Shown: positions 9,534 through 19,135, numbered from the stretch's first letter. The stretch: DNA of 64,000 bases from Armatimonadota bacterium (GCA_013314775.1 JABUFB010000018.1:1-64000); one strand, 5' to 3'. Numbers and translations: made by a program. Notes: generated from the letters alone by a model not told the origin.

Positions 9534-12500
9534 ACGAGACCACGCGGCCGGTCGCCGGCCAGGCTTTCGACGCAGCCCCTTTCGCCCGACCCTTGTCCGG
9601 TGGCATGGGCCTTATCTGGGATGACCCGCGGGAGATTCACCGCGTGATCGCCGTTTTCGACGGAGCGGTACCGGAAGGTCTCGAAGTCCAGTACTGGCGC
9701 TGTAAGTGGCCTCAGGTGCGCCTGCCCAAGGACCACGTGGAAGGGCGCGGGGCGGCGGGTTGGTGGCAACTGGGTGACTGGTTCAATGGCGAATGGCGCA
9801 CCGCGGATGCAGAGATGACCGTGGAGGGGAACGCCGCGACCTTCACCTTCCGACCGGTCTGTGCCACCGAGTTCCCGGATGTGGCCGGCTTCGACGCCAC
9901 CTTCCGCACAACCATGAAGCTGCGGCTCGCCTGCGATGAAGCGCCGGTCAGCCTGAGCGCACTGACGGATTCGCGTTGGGAGCGCCGCGTCATTACCGTT
10001 CTCAGCGCCGTGCCCTGTGACAGTCTGAAGTTGGAGGCCTTCAACGGCCACATCGAGAGCACCGACCAGATTGCTCCGGACAAGCACGTGGTCAGCCTGT
10101 GGTGCGCTGCGAACCGCGACCCGCACTCCTTCGACAAGACGCTGCTCACGATCCTTGGCCCGCAAGTGGTCACCGTGGCCCTGGATGATGTGGCTGCGGG
10201 GCCGGTCTGGATCGCCGACTACGGTCTCTGCGTGGTCGCGGGTGAGGACGAACGCGACTACGCGGGCGTGTGTTCTGAGGCCGCGCTCGATGCCCGTCCG
10301 GGGATCTACGAGATGGTGGAGCACCTGCCGGAACAGTCATGGCGGCGCGCGTGGGAAAACATGGTGCCCAAGCGCAGCAGGCTCCCCCTGCCTCTTGCGC
10401 CCGACGGCAGCCGGCACAAGTTCGCACTGAACCCCGACGGTTCGCTGAGATACCGGACGAACAACGAGGTGCTCCTCAAGTGCCGCGGAGCAGACAGCGA
10501 GCGACTGGAAGCGGATTGCGCAGATCTGCACCTTAGCTTCGGCCTGCCTCCCGAGAGCACGTCGCGTACCATCGAAGACGGGATCCTGCCCATCGGGATT
10601 ACGACCTGGGAGACGCCGGGGGGGACCATCGAGCAGGTGGGCTTCGCCACGATTCTCGCGGGCGCTGACCCGGAAGGCCCCGCCCCCGCTGCGGATGCAG
10701 GAGGCGTGTGCATGCTGGGGTTCACCTTCGCGGGATCGGGCACGTTCCGGCTTCCTCTGCGCTTTGAATCATGCGGGGCGCCGGAGAAGTTGTCGATTGA
10801 TGACCAGGGCCTGATCCGCACGGGTGACAAGGTCCGCGCTCTGATCGACATCCGGGGCCGGGGCGAACTGGTAGAGGGCAATGAGGGGATCGAGTATTCA
10901 GTCACCCTGACCGACAGCGAGAACCACAAAGTCATCCTCACCGTGCCGTATGTCCGGCCGACGCCCGATGAGATGGAGCAGTTGCAGGCGTTGGATTTCG
11001 ATCGCGAGCACAAGGCGGTGGGCGACTACTGGCGGCGGGTCCTCAGCGAGCAGATGAAGCTGGTCACGCCCGAGGAAGACCTGAACGAGTTCTTCACATC
11101 TGTTGCGATGCACTCGCTCATCAACTCCGAACTGGAGCCCAACTCGCGCCGGCGTTTCGCCCGGGCGGGCTCCTTCAACTACCTGGCCTTCGCGAACGAG
11201 TCCTGCATGATGATCACGGACCTCGACCGACGCGGCATCCATGAGGAGGCGCGGGAGTGTCTCGAGGGCTTCCTGCACTACCAGGGCACGGTCCCGCTTC
11301 CCGGCGATTTCCGGTCGCAGGAGGGTGTGCTCTGGGGGGCAGCGGGGTACGAACACATCGGCTACAACCAGCACCACGGCTGGATTCTGTGGTGCCTGAT
11401 CGAGCATTTCCGCTTCACCCGCGACCGGGAATGGCTGCGATCCATTGCCGCGAAAGTGTTGGCGGCGGCGGACTGGATCATCAATGAGCGCGAGCGTGAA
11501 CTTCCTGCCGACAGCCCGGAGGCCGGTCTGCTGCCGCCGGGAAACCTCGAGGACATCACCGACTGGTGGCCCTGGCTCAGCACGAACTGCTACACGTGGC
11601 GCGGGCTGAACGCCGCAGCTTGGGGGCTGGCGCAGATCAACCACCCGGAAGCCGGGCGGCTCCAGGCGAAGGCCGATGAGTACCGGCAGGCGATCATTAC
11701 CTGCTTCACCCGGGCCGCGGAACGCTCACCGGTGGTGCGTCTGCGCAATGGAACTTACGTGCCGCATTTTCCCTCTCACGTTTACCGCCGGGGACGCAGT
11801 TTCGGCTGGATCTGTGAGACGCTGGAAGGCGCTATTCACCTGCTGATCACCGGCATCCTCGACCCCTGCAGCCGCGAGGCCCGGTGGATCATCAACGACT
11901 ACGAGGACAATCTGTACCTGAGCCGGCAGTATGGGTACTGCATCGAAGACTACGCCCGGCACTGGTTCGACTGGGGCGGTTTCTCCATGCAGGCCTGCCT
12001 GCTGTTTCAGGTCGAGCCGTACCTGTACCGCGATGATGTGAAGCACGCACTGCGCAGCGCCTTCAACGCCCTGGCCGCCAACTACTACCCCGACACACGC
12101 ATGGCCGCAGAGCACGCGCTGCCCGAACTGGGCGACTGGCGCGGCGACCACTACAAGAGTCCCGACGAGGCCAATGCCTGCGGCTGGCTGCGGTACCTGT
12201 TCGTGCGCGAAGAGGGCGACGCCCTCATCGTGGGGCAGGCTGTCCCGAAGAGCTGGCTCGAGCCGGGGCGGCGCTGTGGTGTGGAACGCGCGATGACTCA
12301 TTTCGGCGAAATGAGCGTGGTCTTTGAAGGCGGGCAGGACGCCATCACCGTCCACCTGGATGCCCCGCGACGCAATCCGCCGGAGCTGATCAAGGTGCGC
12401 CTGCGTACTCCAGCGGGACGCTCGCTGGACCTCGTGGACACTACCGGCCCGACGTGGGTTGCGATCGAGGGAGAGTGGGTCACGCTGCCTGGAGACTGCG

Positions 12501-12535
12501 GCAAGATCACGATCACCGCAAGACTGGCGCGCTGA
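9530..12535 (+). CDS. Six-hairpin (alpha/alpha-barrel) glycoside hydrolase-like protein
   Basis: The protein is 1001 aa without a signal peptide, its ATG overlapping the preceding stop. The first 480 residues are beta-rich. Residues about 500-860 form a six-hairpin domain: an N-terminal FARAGSFNYLAFANESCMM segment, a GVLWGAAGYEHIGYNQHHGW loop, repeated hairpins with WLRSIAAKVLAAADWI, and GWICETLEGAIHLLI. This is the toroid used by families such as GH63, GH78, GH94 and GH95; I cannot choose one. A short C-terminal beta domain (about 900-1001) follows, as is usual for these enzymes. Acidic residues such as E and D in the LPGDFRSQEG and GNLEDITDWW loops are candidate catalysts. It belongs to the MttB operon. 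Confidence 0.7.
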   Translation: MNETTRPVAGQAFDAAPFARPLSGGMGLIWDDPREIHRVIAVFDGAVPEGLEVQYWRCKWPQVRLPKDHVEGRGAAGWWQLGDWFNGEWRTADAEMTVEGNAATFTFRPVCATEFPDVAGFDATFRTTMKLRLACDEAPVSLSALTDSRWERRVITVLSAVPCDSLKLEAFNGHIESTDQIAPDKHVVSLWCAANRDPHSFDKTLLTILGPQVVTVALDDVAAGPVWIADYGLCVVAGEDERDYAGVCSEAALDARPGIYEMVEHLPEQSWRRAWENMVPKRSRLPLPLAPDGSRHKFALNPDGSLRYRTNNEVLLKCRGADSERLEADCADLHLSFGLPPESTSRTIEDGILPIGITTWETPGGTIEQVGFATILAGADPEGPAPAADAGGVCMLGFTFAGSGTFRLPLRFESCGAPEKLSIDDQGLIRTGDKVRALIDIRGRGELVEGNEGIEYSVTLTDSENHKVILTVPYVRPTPDEMEQLQALDFDREHKAVGDYWRRVLSEQMKLVTPEEDLNEFFTSVAMHSLINSELEPNSRRRFARAGSFNYLAFANESCMMITDLDRRGIHEEARECLEGFLHYQGTVPLPGDFRSQEGVLWGAAGYEHIGYNQHHGWILWCLIEHFRFTRDREWLRSIAAKVLAAADWIINERERELPADSPEAGLLPPGNLEDITDWWPWLSTNCYTWRGLNAAAWGLAQINHPEAGRLQAKADEYRQAIITCFTRAAERSPVVRLRNGTYVPHFPSHVYRRGRSFGWICETLEGAIHLLITGILDPCSREARWIINDYEDNLYLSRQYGYCIEDYARHWFDWGGFSMQACLLFQVEPYLYRDDVKHALRSAFNALAANYYPDTRMAAEHALPELGDWRGDHYKSPDEANACGWLRYLFVREEGDALIVGQAVPKSWLEPGRRCGVERAMTHFGEMSVVFEGGQDAITVHLDAPRRNPPELIKVRLRTPAGRSLDLVDTTGPTWVAIEGEWVTLPGDCGKITITARLAR

Positions 12536-12562
12536 GTGCGCCTGTCCATGGAGGGACTGGAG

Positions 12563-15319
12563 ATGACAGGAACAGTGCTGACACCTTTGTGCACACTGCT
12601 CGCGGCAGCACTTGCAGGTTGCATCGCGTGGGCCGACGCGCCGGTGCTGTATGTCTCAACTCAGGGGAATGACGGGTGGTCCGGCACCTTGGCTGATCCC
12701 GCAGCCGGCGGGCAGGATGGACCATTTGCGACACTCGAGCGCGCCCGGGATGAACTGCGCGCCATGAGAGCCCGGGGGCAGAGCTCGGCCGGGGCGACTG
12801 TCTATGTGCGCGGCGGCGAGTACTTCCTGGAGCAGACCTTCACTCTCGATGCTCGGGATTCCGGCGTCGAGGGTGCTCCTGTGCGCTATGTGGCCGCCGA
12901 GGGCGAGACGCCGATCCTCATCGGAGGGGCGTCACTCACGGGCTTCGTCAGGTCCCAGGGCGAGGTCATGTCCCTGGACCTTGCATCCATCGGGCGCAAG
13001 GGCCTCAAGTTCGGGCAACTCTTCTACAACGGCAAGCGGCAGCACCTCGCGCGATACCCCAACTATGATCCAGACAATCCCTATGCCGGCGGGTTCCTGT
13101 ACGCGGCCGACCGGGTCGGCGAGGGCAGCAAGACCCAGTTCCGGTTCGAGCCTGGCACCTTCAAACACTGGGAGCGTCCCACAGACGGACAAGTCTGGAT
13201 ATTCCCGGGTGTGAACTATTGGAATAACATCGTGGGCATCAAGAGCGTAGACCATGAGGCGGGTGTCATTACCCTGGCCGGGGAGACCTCCTACGCCGTC
13301 AACAAAGGTGATCGATACTTCGTGCAGGGCCTGAAGGAGGAGCTGGACGCCCCCGGAGAGTGGTATCTCGATGCCGAGCGCTCGATCCTCTATTTCTGGC
13401 CACCGGGGGATCTGTCCAAGCGCGTCTCGGCGCCGGTTTTGAGCACCATCGTGAGCATCGCAAAAACCCCGGACCAGGCGGACTGGGTGCAGGACATTGA
13501 GCTGCGCGGGTTCACCTTCGAAGGCTGCGATGGCACCGCGGTAACCATGACCAACGCTCGCCGCTGCAGCATCACCGCTTCCACCATCCGCAACGCAGGC
13601 GGCGGGGGGGTTACCCTTTCCGCTACAAAGGAATGTCTGGTTGCCGGCAATGACATCTACGAAGTGGGAAGCTCCGGGGTGGCGATACACTCAGGCAACC
13701 GCAATCCCACCGCCCCGGACAACAACGTGGTGGACAACAACTACATCCACCATATTGGCTGCTTCTCGAAGACTTCCAGTGCGGTGTCCGTCAGCGGCGT
13801 GCGCAACTGGGTCCGCCACAACCTCATCCACGACACCCCGCGCATCGCCATCTCCTATAACGGGAACGACCACGTGATCGAGTACAACCACCTGCGCCAC
13901 ATGAACCTGGAGACCCAGGACAGCGGCGCCACTTACTGCCTGGGACGCGACTGGACTAACCGGGGCCACGTGGTCCGCTACAACTATATCCACGACACTC
14001 TGGGTTATGGAAGGCACGGGGGCACACAGTGGCATTCGCCGTTCTTCACCTTCGGAATCTACCTGGACGACTGGAGCAGCGGCCAGCACGTGTACGGGAA
14101 CATCGTGGCCCGGTCCTTCCTTGCAGGGATTGACGTCCACAGCGGCCGAGACAACCTGATCGAGAACAACATCATCTACGACTGCGCCCAAGAGCAGATG
14201 CGCTACCAGGAATGGCCCACGTCCCACAGGATGCTCCCGGACATGCTTCAGAAGGTGCTTGACTGGCCGTTTTCTCACCTTTACCCGGCCCTCGCTCGAC
14301 ACCGGGATGCGGTGGCCGACTCCACCCAGTCCTACAACACCTTCCAGCGCAACATCATCAGCTACGGCCGCCCGGGCTCACGGCTGTACGCCGTCAGCGG
14401 TCTGGACTGGGACACCACAACTCATGACAACAACGTGCTCTGGCACTGGTCCGGCAAGCCCGACAGCAGTCTGGATAGAATGCGCGATCACGGCCTCGAT
14501 CTCAACTCCGTAGTCGCCGATCCGCTGTTCGTTGACCCGGAGAACGGCGACTTCACCCTTCGCCCAGAGTCACCGGCACTGAAGATGGGCTTCGAGCAGA
14601 TACCGCAGGACAAGATCGGCCCGTACGAGAGCCACCTGCGGGCGACGTGGCCAATCGTGGAAGCACCCGGGGCTCGCGAGCACCCCCACCAGCCGGTCCG
14701 CGTGGAGCGCAAAGTCCCCCGGTACCCGGTCGCGCGCGTCAAAGAACCGATTCAGGTGGACGGAAAACTGGAGCCCGGCGAGTGGCTGGGCTTGGACCCG
14801 GCGAAAGCCATGCTCCTGCAAGAAGACCCATCCGGCGACACCGGCAAGAGGCCCGTGAGCCGCGCCTGGTTGGTCCACGACGGGACCAGTCTGTATGTCG
14901 GACTGCTCAATGAGGTGAACCCGCAGGCGCCTCTCTCGCTGGGAAGCCGCTGGGGTGGAGACGATGGCGCGGAAGTGTGCATCGAGGTTCTCCGCGACGA
15001 GAAGCCTGGCCTGACCTTCGTCCTGCAGGGCTTCGCCTCCGGGCTCTTTCAGAGCACTGACCACGCGGGAATACCCACAGCCGAAGCCGAGCGTCTGGGC
15101 AGAGCCACGCAATTCGCGGCTCAGGTGGGCGAAGGCTGGTGGTCCGGCGAATGGTGCGTGTCGCTGGATGCCCTCGGCATCAGGCCCGGCACGAAGCAGA
15201 CCATCCGGTTCAATATCGGTGTGCGCAAGACCGGCGGCCCGACCCCCTGGATAACCTGGGTGGGCACGGGCGCCCAGAACTGGCTGGTTGCTCATGCGGG
15301 GGAGATCTTTCTGGAGTGA
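12563..15319 (+). CDS. Exported beta-helix protein with C-terminal CBM9-like domain
   Basis: The protein is 918 aa. The ATG at 12563 follows GGAGGG by 7 bases and beats the in-frame GTG at 12536. The N-terminus can be read as a signal peptide ending WADA or as a lipoprotein signal with LAGC at residues 17-20. The opening LYVSTQGNDGWSG and ERARDELRAMR is the standard start of polysaccharide-acting right-handed beta-helix proteins. Helix rungs run to about residue 640, with NNYIHHIG and IENNIIYDC as examples. Residues about 720-918 match a CBM9/DOMON-like sandwich (IQVDGKLEPGEW, GDDGAEVCIEV). It is the last gene of the operon and probably acts outside the cell on the substrate whose products the cytoplasmic genes process. 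Confidence 0.8.
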   Translation: MTGTVLTPLCTLLAAALAGCIAWADAPVLYVSTQGNDGWSGTLADPAAGGQDGPFATLERARDELRAMRARGQSSAGATVYVRGGEYFLEQTFTLDARDSGVEGAPVRYVAAEGETPILIGGASLTGFVRSQGEVMSLDLASIGRKGLKFGQLFYNGKRQHLARYPNYDPDNPYAGGFLYAADRVGEGSKTQFRFEPGTFKHWERPTDGQVWIFPGVNYWNNIVGIKSVDHEAGVITLAGETSYAVNKGDRYFVQGLKEELDAPGEWYLDAERSILYFWPPGDLSKRVSAPVLSTIVSIAKTPDQADWVQDIELRGFTFEGCDGTAVTMTNARRCSITASTIRNAGGGGVTLSATKECLVAGNDIYEVGSSGVAIHSGNRNPTAPDNNVVDNNYIHHIGCFSKTSSAVSVSGVRNWVRHNLIHDTPRIAISYNGNDHVIEYNHLRHMNLETQDSGATYCLGRDWTNRGHVVRYNYIHDTLGYGRHGGTQWHSPFFTFGIYLDDWSSGQHVYGNIVARSFLAGIDVHSGRDNLIENNIIYDCAQEQMRYQEWPTSHRMLPDMLQKVLDWPFSHLYPALARHRDAVADSTQSYNTFQRNIISYGRPGSRLYAVSGLDWDTTTHDNNVLWHWSGKPDSSLDRMRDHGLDLNSVVADPLFVDPENGDFTLRPESPALKMGFEQIPQDKIGPYESHLRATWPIVEAPGAREHPHQPVRVERKVPRYPVARVKEPIQVDGKLEPGEWLGLDPAKAMLLQEDPSGDTGKRPVSRAWLVHDGTSLYVGLLNEVNPQAPLSLGSRWGGDDGAEVCIEVLRDEKPGLTFVLQGFASGLFQSTDHAGIPTAEAERLGRATQFAAQVGEGWWSGEWCVSLDALGIRPGTKQTIRFNIGVRKTGGPTPWITWVGTGAQNWLVAHAGEIFLE

Positions 15320-15388
15320 CCGAGTCCCGGGCATCACTGACGCCACGAATGAGATCATCTCCGCCCAATATCGTTCCATCAGTTGACT

Positions 15389-15416
15389 TTGAGACACAGC
15401 ACAGGCAGAATATAGT
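15389..15416 (+). promoter_or_regulatory. Sigma-70-type promoter for the papain-like protease gene
   Basis: TTGAGA (15389-15394) and TATAGT (15411-15416) are 16 bases apart. An alternative TTGACT lies at 15383-15388 but would give a 22-base spacer. Transcription would start near 15423, leaving a leader of about 95 bases before the preferred TTG start. Confidence 0.5.
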
Positions 15417-15420
15417 CGCG

Positions 15421-15518
15421 GGAGGGGATATTTGATACAGCGTCGTGGCTGGGCTGGGAGCCAGGGGGGCGTTTCCGGCAACGCGGGGGGACACGCCTGG
15501 ACTGAGGAGGTTTCCGCG
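15421..15518 (+). promoter_or_regulatory. Structured leader ahead of the protease gene
   Basis: Two hairpins can be drawn. TGGCT (15446-15450) pairs with AGCCA (15459-15463), and GCGTT (15469-15473) pairs with AACGC (15480-15484). GGCGT (15468-15472) could instead pair with ACGCC (15493-15497), so the second stem has a mutually exclusive partner close to GAGGAGG (15504-15510). It matches no riboswitch class I know. It may simply be GC-rich leader or part of an N-terminal extension from a TTG at 15432. Confidence 0.3.
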
Positions 15519-18059
15519 TTGGACCGCCAGACCCAGCGACCTTGGATTGCCCTTGTCGCCCTCGTCGCTTTCGCGCTCCTGTCGATCTGTAGCACTGCGC
15601 TTGCCAAGCCATCTTCCGCCCCCTTGAGCCCCGAGTTCAAGGCATTCATCGCTGCGAAGAAGGCCGGTGGCCTGAGGCCCGTGGGCAGCGGCAGCGGGCA
15701 CGGCAAGGGCGATATCCCGCCACCGGTGAACCGCGAATACATCGCGGGCCCTTCCGTACTCAGGGCCCTTGACGGCGCACCTGCCAGTTATGACCTGCGG
15801 GCCATCAGCGAGAAAGTGCCGCCGGTCCGGAACCAGGGAAGCTGCGGGTCCTGCTGGGCCTTCGCCACGTACGGTTCCCTCGAGAGTTGTATCCGCCCCA
15901 CTGACACGTCTGACTTCTCCGAGGACCATCTAAAGAATACCCACGGCTGGGATTACGGCCCTTGTGAGGGCGGACACCCCTGGATGTCCGCGGCGTACCT
16001 GGGCCGCTGGGGAGGGCCGGTGTGGGAGTCCGACGACCCCTACGGCAGTTCCGGTGGCACTTCACCACCCGGATTGGAACCCCGGGCCCATGTACATGAG
16101 GTCTGGTGGCTTCCCGCCGACCCGGCCATTATCAAGAATGAAGTCATGGCCCACGGCGGCGTCTACGCCAACTACCTGCATGACGACGCCTACTATAACC
16201 CGGCCACAGCTGCTTATTACCACCCCACGGCAACCTCAACAGACCACGCAGTGTGCATCGTTGGCTGGGATGATGCCTACTCCAAGTCAAACTTCAAGGC
16301 AGGGACACAGCCGAAGTCGGACGGCGCGTGGCTGGTGCGGAACAGTTGGGGCACGAGTTGGGGTCTCTCGGGCTACTTCTGGGTATCTTACGAGGACGCA
16401 CGGTTTGCCAAGACCGTCATCGCCCAGTTCCCGGAGACCGAACCCGCTACCAACTACGACTACCAATACTCCTACGACCCGCTGGGGTGGGTCGGTGACT
16501 TCGGCTGGGGGGGGAGCAACTACAGCGGCTGGGCAGCCAATCTCTTCACTGCATCCGGTGAGCATACCCTGAAAGGCATTGGTTTCTACACCACGCAGGG
16601 AGGTGCAAGCTATTCGGCGCGTGTCTACAAGAACCCGACCAGCGGACCGTACACGGGCGGAACGCTGGTAGCCACCGCCAGCGGATCGTGCACGTACGCG
16701 GGCCTTCACCATGCGGTCCTGTCCACGCCAGTGTCCTTGCATACAGGCGACAAGTTCTCCATTTGCATCCAGTTCACGAATCCGTCCTATGCTCGCCCGA
16801 TACCTCTTGAGTCGAGAATCGTCGGCGCCACAAGTGCTGCGTCCGCCTCCGCTGGACAGAGTTACTGCAGTACCAACGGCACGACCTGGACGGACCTCAC
16901 CACCTACAACAGCACCGCGAACTTCTGCATCAAAGCTTTCGTCGACATCGTGCCGCCGCCAACGGTGACTGCAATCTCCCCGGATTCCGGGACCAACACC
17001 GGGCCGGTCAGTGTCACCATCACGGGAACCGGCTTCCGCGCGGGAGCGACCACGAAGCTGACCCGCAGCGGCCAGACAGACATCAACGGTAGCAACGTGA
17101 CGGTGGTCAGCGATACCGAGATCACCTGCAGCTTCGACATCACCGGAGCCGCCGTTGGTCCCTGGAGCGTGGTCGTCACCAATGACGACAACCAGACCGG
17201 GACCCTGACCGACGGTTTCACCGTGGAGTACCCCGCTCCAACCGTGATCGAGACCTCGCCGGACAACGGCCCCAACACCGGTCCGGTGAATGTGACCATC
17301 GGCGGCACGGCTTTCCGAACAGGAGCAACCACGAAGCTCACGAGAACGGGGCAGGCGGACATAGCCGGAACAAGCGTGGTGGTGGACAGCGCCACCCAGA
17401 TCACCTGCTCCTTCGATCTGACAGGTGCAGCACTCGGCTTGTGGAACGTGGTGGTCACCAATGATGATGGCAAGTCGGGGCAATTGGCCAACGGCTTCGA
17501 GGTGCTCGGGGAGCCACCAAGCATCACGCAATGGGCCGTAGTGGCAACCCACAGTAATGGGGTGGGCCAGGTCATCACCCCCTGCACCGACGGCTATGTG
17601 GAACCGCGCACCTGCCGTCTTGCTATGCTGCGCTTGAGCTTCAGTGCCCCGCTGACTGCGGTTGCCCCGGCGAACATCTCGGTGGTCGGCGTCAATAGCG
17701 GGAACCTTTCGGCAAACGTCGCGGGGGTTACGCTGAGTGGCGACAACGACATCCTGTGGATCGAGTTCAACCCGGCCTTGCCGGATGACGACACCTACAC
17801 GATCACCCTCTCCGACACCATCACCGGCCGGGACACCGGCCTCGCCTTGTCCGGCGACCGTGACTGTATCCTCAAGGTGTGCATCGGCGACGTCAATGGC
17901 AGTTCACGCGTGACCATCACGGACATGTATGTCATGCAGAGCAAGCTGAACCAGACAGTCACCAGCGACAATTGCCGGTATGACCTGAACCTCAACGGGC
18001 TGATCACCATCACCGAGATGTACCTGGTGCAGTCTCACATGAATCACGCGGCTCCGTAG
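15519..18059 (+). CDS. Exported papain-family (C1A) protease with lectin-like, two IPT/TIG and dockerin domains
   Basis: The protein is 846 aa from a TTG at 15519, chosen because GAGGAGG lies 8 bases upstream and a clean signal peptide follows (cleavage near TALA/KP). An in-frame TTG at 15432 would add 29 residues. The papain core has the active-site Cys112 in GSCGSCWAF, the His near 243 in TDHAVCIVGW and the Asn near 275 in VRNSWGTSWG, so it looks catalytically complete. A lectin-like beta domain follows (about 300-480), then two IPT/TIG domains (about 485-575 and 578-665), an extra beta domain, and a C-terminal type I dockerin (GDVNGSSRVTITD and DLNLNGLITITE). The role is probably extracellular proteolysis. 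It is convergent with the PEP-CTERM gene. Confidence 0.85.
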   Translation: MDRQTQRPWIALVALVAFALLSICSTALAKPSSAPLSPEFKAFIAAKKAGGLRPVGSGSGHGKGDIPPPVNREYIAGPSVLRALDGAPASYDLRAISEKVPPVRNQGSCGSCWAFATYGSLESCIRPTDTSDFSEDHLKNTHGWDYGPCEGGHPWMSAAYLGRWGGPVWESDDPYGSSGGTSPPGLEPRAHVHEVWWLPADPAIIKNEVMAHGGVYANYLHDDAYYNPATAAYYHPTATSTDHAVCIVGWDDAYSKSNFKAGTQPKSDGAWLVRNSWGTSWGLSGYFWVSYEDARFAKTVIAQFPETEPATNYDYQYSYDPLGWVGDFGWGGSNYSGWAANLFTASGEHTLKGIGFYTTQGGASYSARVYKNPTSGPYTGGTLVATASGSCTYAGLHHAVLSTPVSLHTGDKFSICIQFTNPSYARPIPLESRIVGATSAASASAGQSYCSTNGTTWTDLTTYNSTANFCIKAFVDIVPPPTVTAISPDSGTNTGPVSVTITGTGFRAGATTKLTRSGQTDINGSNVTVVSDTEITCSFDITGAAVGPWSVVVTNDDNQTGTLTDGFTVEYPAPTVIETSPDNGPNTGPVNVTIGGTAFRTGATTKLTRTGQADIAGTSVVVDSATQITCSFDLTGAALGLWNVVVTNDDGKSGQLANGFEVLGEPPSITQWAVVATHSNGVGQVITPCTDGYVEPRTCRLAMLRLSFSAPLTAVAPANISVVGVNSGNLSANVAGVTLSGDNDILWIEFNPALPDDDTYTITLSDTITGRDTGLALSGDRDCILKVCIGDVNGSSRVTITDMYVMQSKLNQTVTSDNCRYDLNLNGLITITEMYLVQSHMNHAAP

Positions 18060-18092
18060 GGGTCGTGCCTCAGCCGGTCGTCTTCGAAGACA

Positions 18093-18129
18093 AAGCGATA
18101 CGCCGCCCAAACTGGGCGGCGTATCGCTT
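18093..18129. terminator. Long perfect hairpin between convergent genes
   Basis: A 17-base perfect stem (18093-18109 with 18113-18129) closes a 3-base loop. It lies between the protease stop (18059) and the PEP-CTERM stop (18165). The minus-strand side is followed by a moderately U-rich stretch, so it probably terminates at least that gene and may serve both. Confidence 0.75.
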
Positions 18130-18164
18130 CACTGCGCTTGCCTCGATCTGTCCTGCTGTGGGCC

Positions 18165-19031
18165 TCAGTTGTCGCACCGCTTGCGGCGACGCCATGCGAT
18201 GCCCACCGGCACAGCCCCCAGAAGAAGCAGTGCTCCGGGCGACAGTTCGGGCGTTATCTCTTCTCCGTCGTTGCCCCCACCGTCGGGCCGAAGGATCTTG
18301 CCCTTACCCGGCGGATCCTGATTGCCCGATACCGGAAGCCCATCCGGACTACTCGGGTTAGGATCGGGGTCCAGGAACCCTACATTGTACAGATAGGCGA
18401 ACGGCTCCCCGCTCCTGCCATCCTTCGCGTAGAAGTCCCCCCAGACGGGGTTGCGCCGACTCTGGAAGGACCATTGCAGGTTCGTAGCGGGGACATCCGG
18501 CAGATCGAGCTTGATGCCATATATATGGGAAAGGGACCCGTCTGGGTACTCGGGCATGCCAGGGTTGCACGATTCGTTGGAGTAGAACGTGCGGATTTCC
18601 ATTTCCGTCGGCGTCCAGCTCTTCCAAACGGTTCCATCCCAGTACTTGAGGTTCAGCAGGGCGATCTCGTCTGGCTTGAGGTCACTGGTAAGCTCGACGA
18701 TGAAATGGCTGGCGTCCTTGCGGGGCACCGTCAGACTGTAATCATACTGCCAGATGCCGCCCTGATTCTCCTGGGTGACCGTCCAGCCGAAGCTGCTCCC
18801 CGTTTCCCACCCGCCACCACCAACGAGACCGCCGCCGGCACTGGTCAGGGAGCCCGTGTACTGCGCAAAATACGCCATCGCCGGCGCTGCGCAGAGGACA
18901 AGCACGACTACAGCAATGCTTGTTGCAGATCTAGTGATGATCGTGATCACCGCCTTCCGTCTCGAGATACGGCGCTCCAGCCCCCACGGATTCCCCCCAT
19001 CCTTGGTGATCACCCCTTCCGTCGTCAGCAC
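18165..19031 (-). CDS. PEP-CTERM-like sorted surface protein
   Basis: The frame opens with GTG at 19031 and gives 288 aa; the start is uncertain, since later GTG codons would also leave the signal peptide (RSATSIAVVVLVLCAAPAMA) intact. The mature protein is beta-rich with no known catalytic domain: WTVTQENQGGIWQYDYSLTV, FIVELTSDL, and LQWSFQSRRNPVWGDFYAK. This resembles many short PEP-CTERM proteins of unknown role. The C-terminus is tripartite: TPELSPGA, a hydrophobic LLLLGAVPVGIAW, then RRRKR. That fits PEP-CTERM sorting by an exosortase, although the motif is P-E-L-S-P rather than the usual V-P-E-P. No exosortase gene is in the window. It converges on the protease gene. Confidence 0.7.
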   Translation of the reverse strand: MLTTEGVITKDGGNPWGLERRISRRKAVITIITRSATSIAVVVLVLCAAPAMAYFAQYTGSLTSAGGGLVGGGGWETGSSFGWTVTQENQGGIWQYDYSLTVPRKDASHFIVELTSDLKPDEIALLNLKYWDGTVWKSWTPTEMEIRTFYSNESCNPGMPEYPDGSLSHIYGIKLDLPDVPATNLQWSFQSRRNPVWGDFYAKDGRSGEPFAYLYNVGFLDPDPNPSSPDGLPVSGNQDPPGKGKILRPDGGGNDGEEITPELSPGALLLLGAVPVGIAWRRRKRCDN

Positions 19032-19135
19032 GAAACGGTCGTCGCCAGTGACGAATCCAAGCGATAACCAGTCCCTTCGTGGTGCCGCACGACGGGTGGC
19101 TACTGACTATTGTACCGAGGTCCTGTCGAATCCGT

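Noticed and set aside
15383-15416. TTGACT as -35 for the protease promoter
   Set aside because: The spacer to TATAGT would be 22 bases; TTGAGA at 15389 gives 16.
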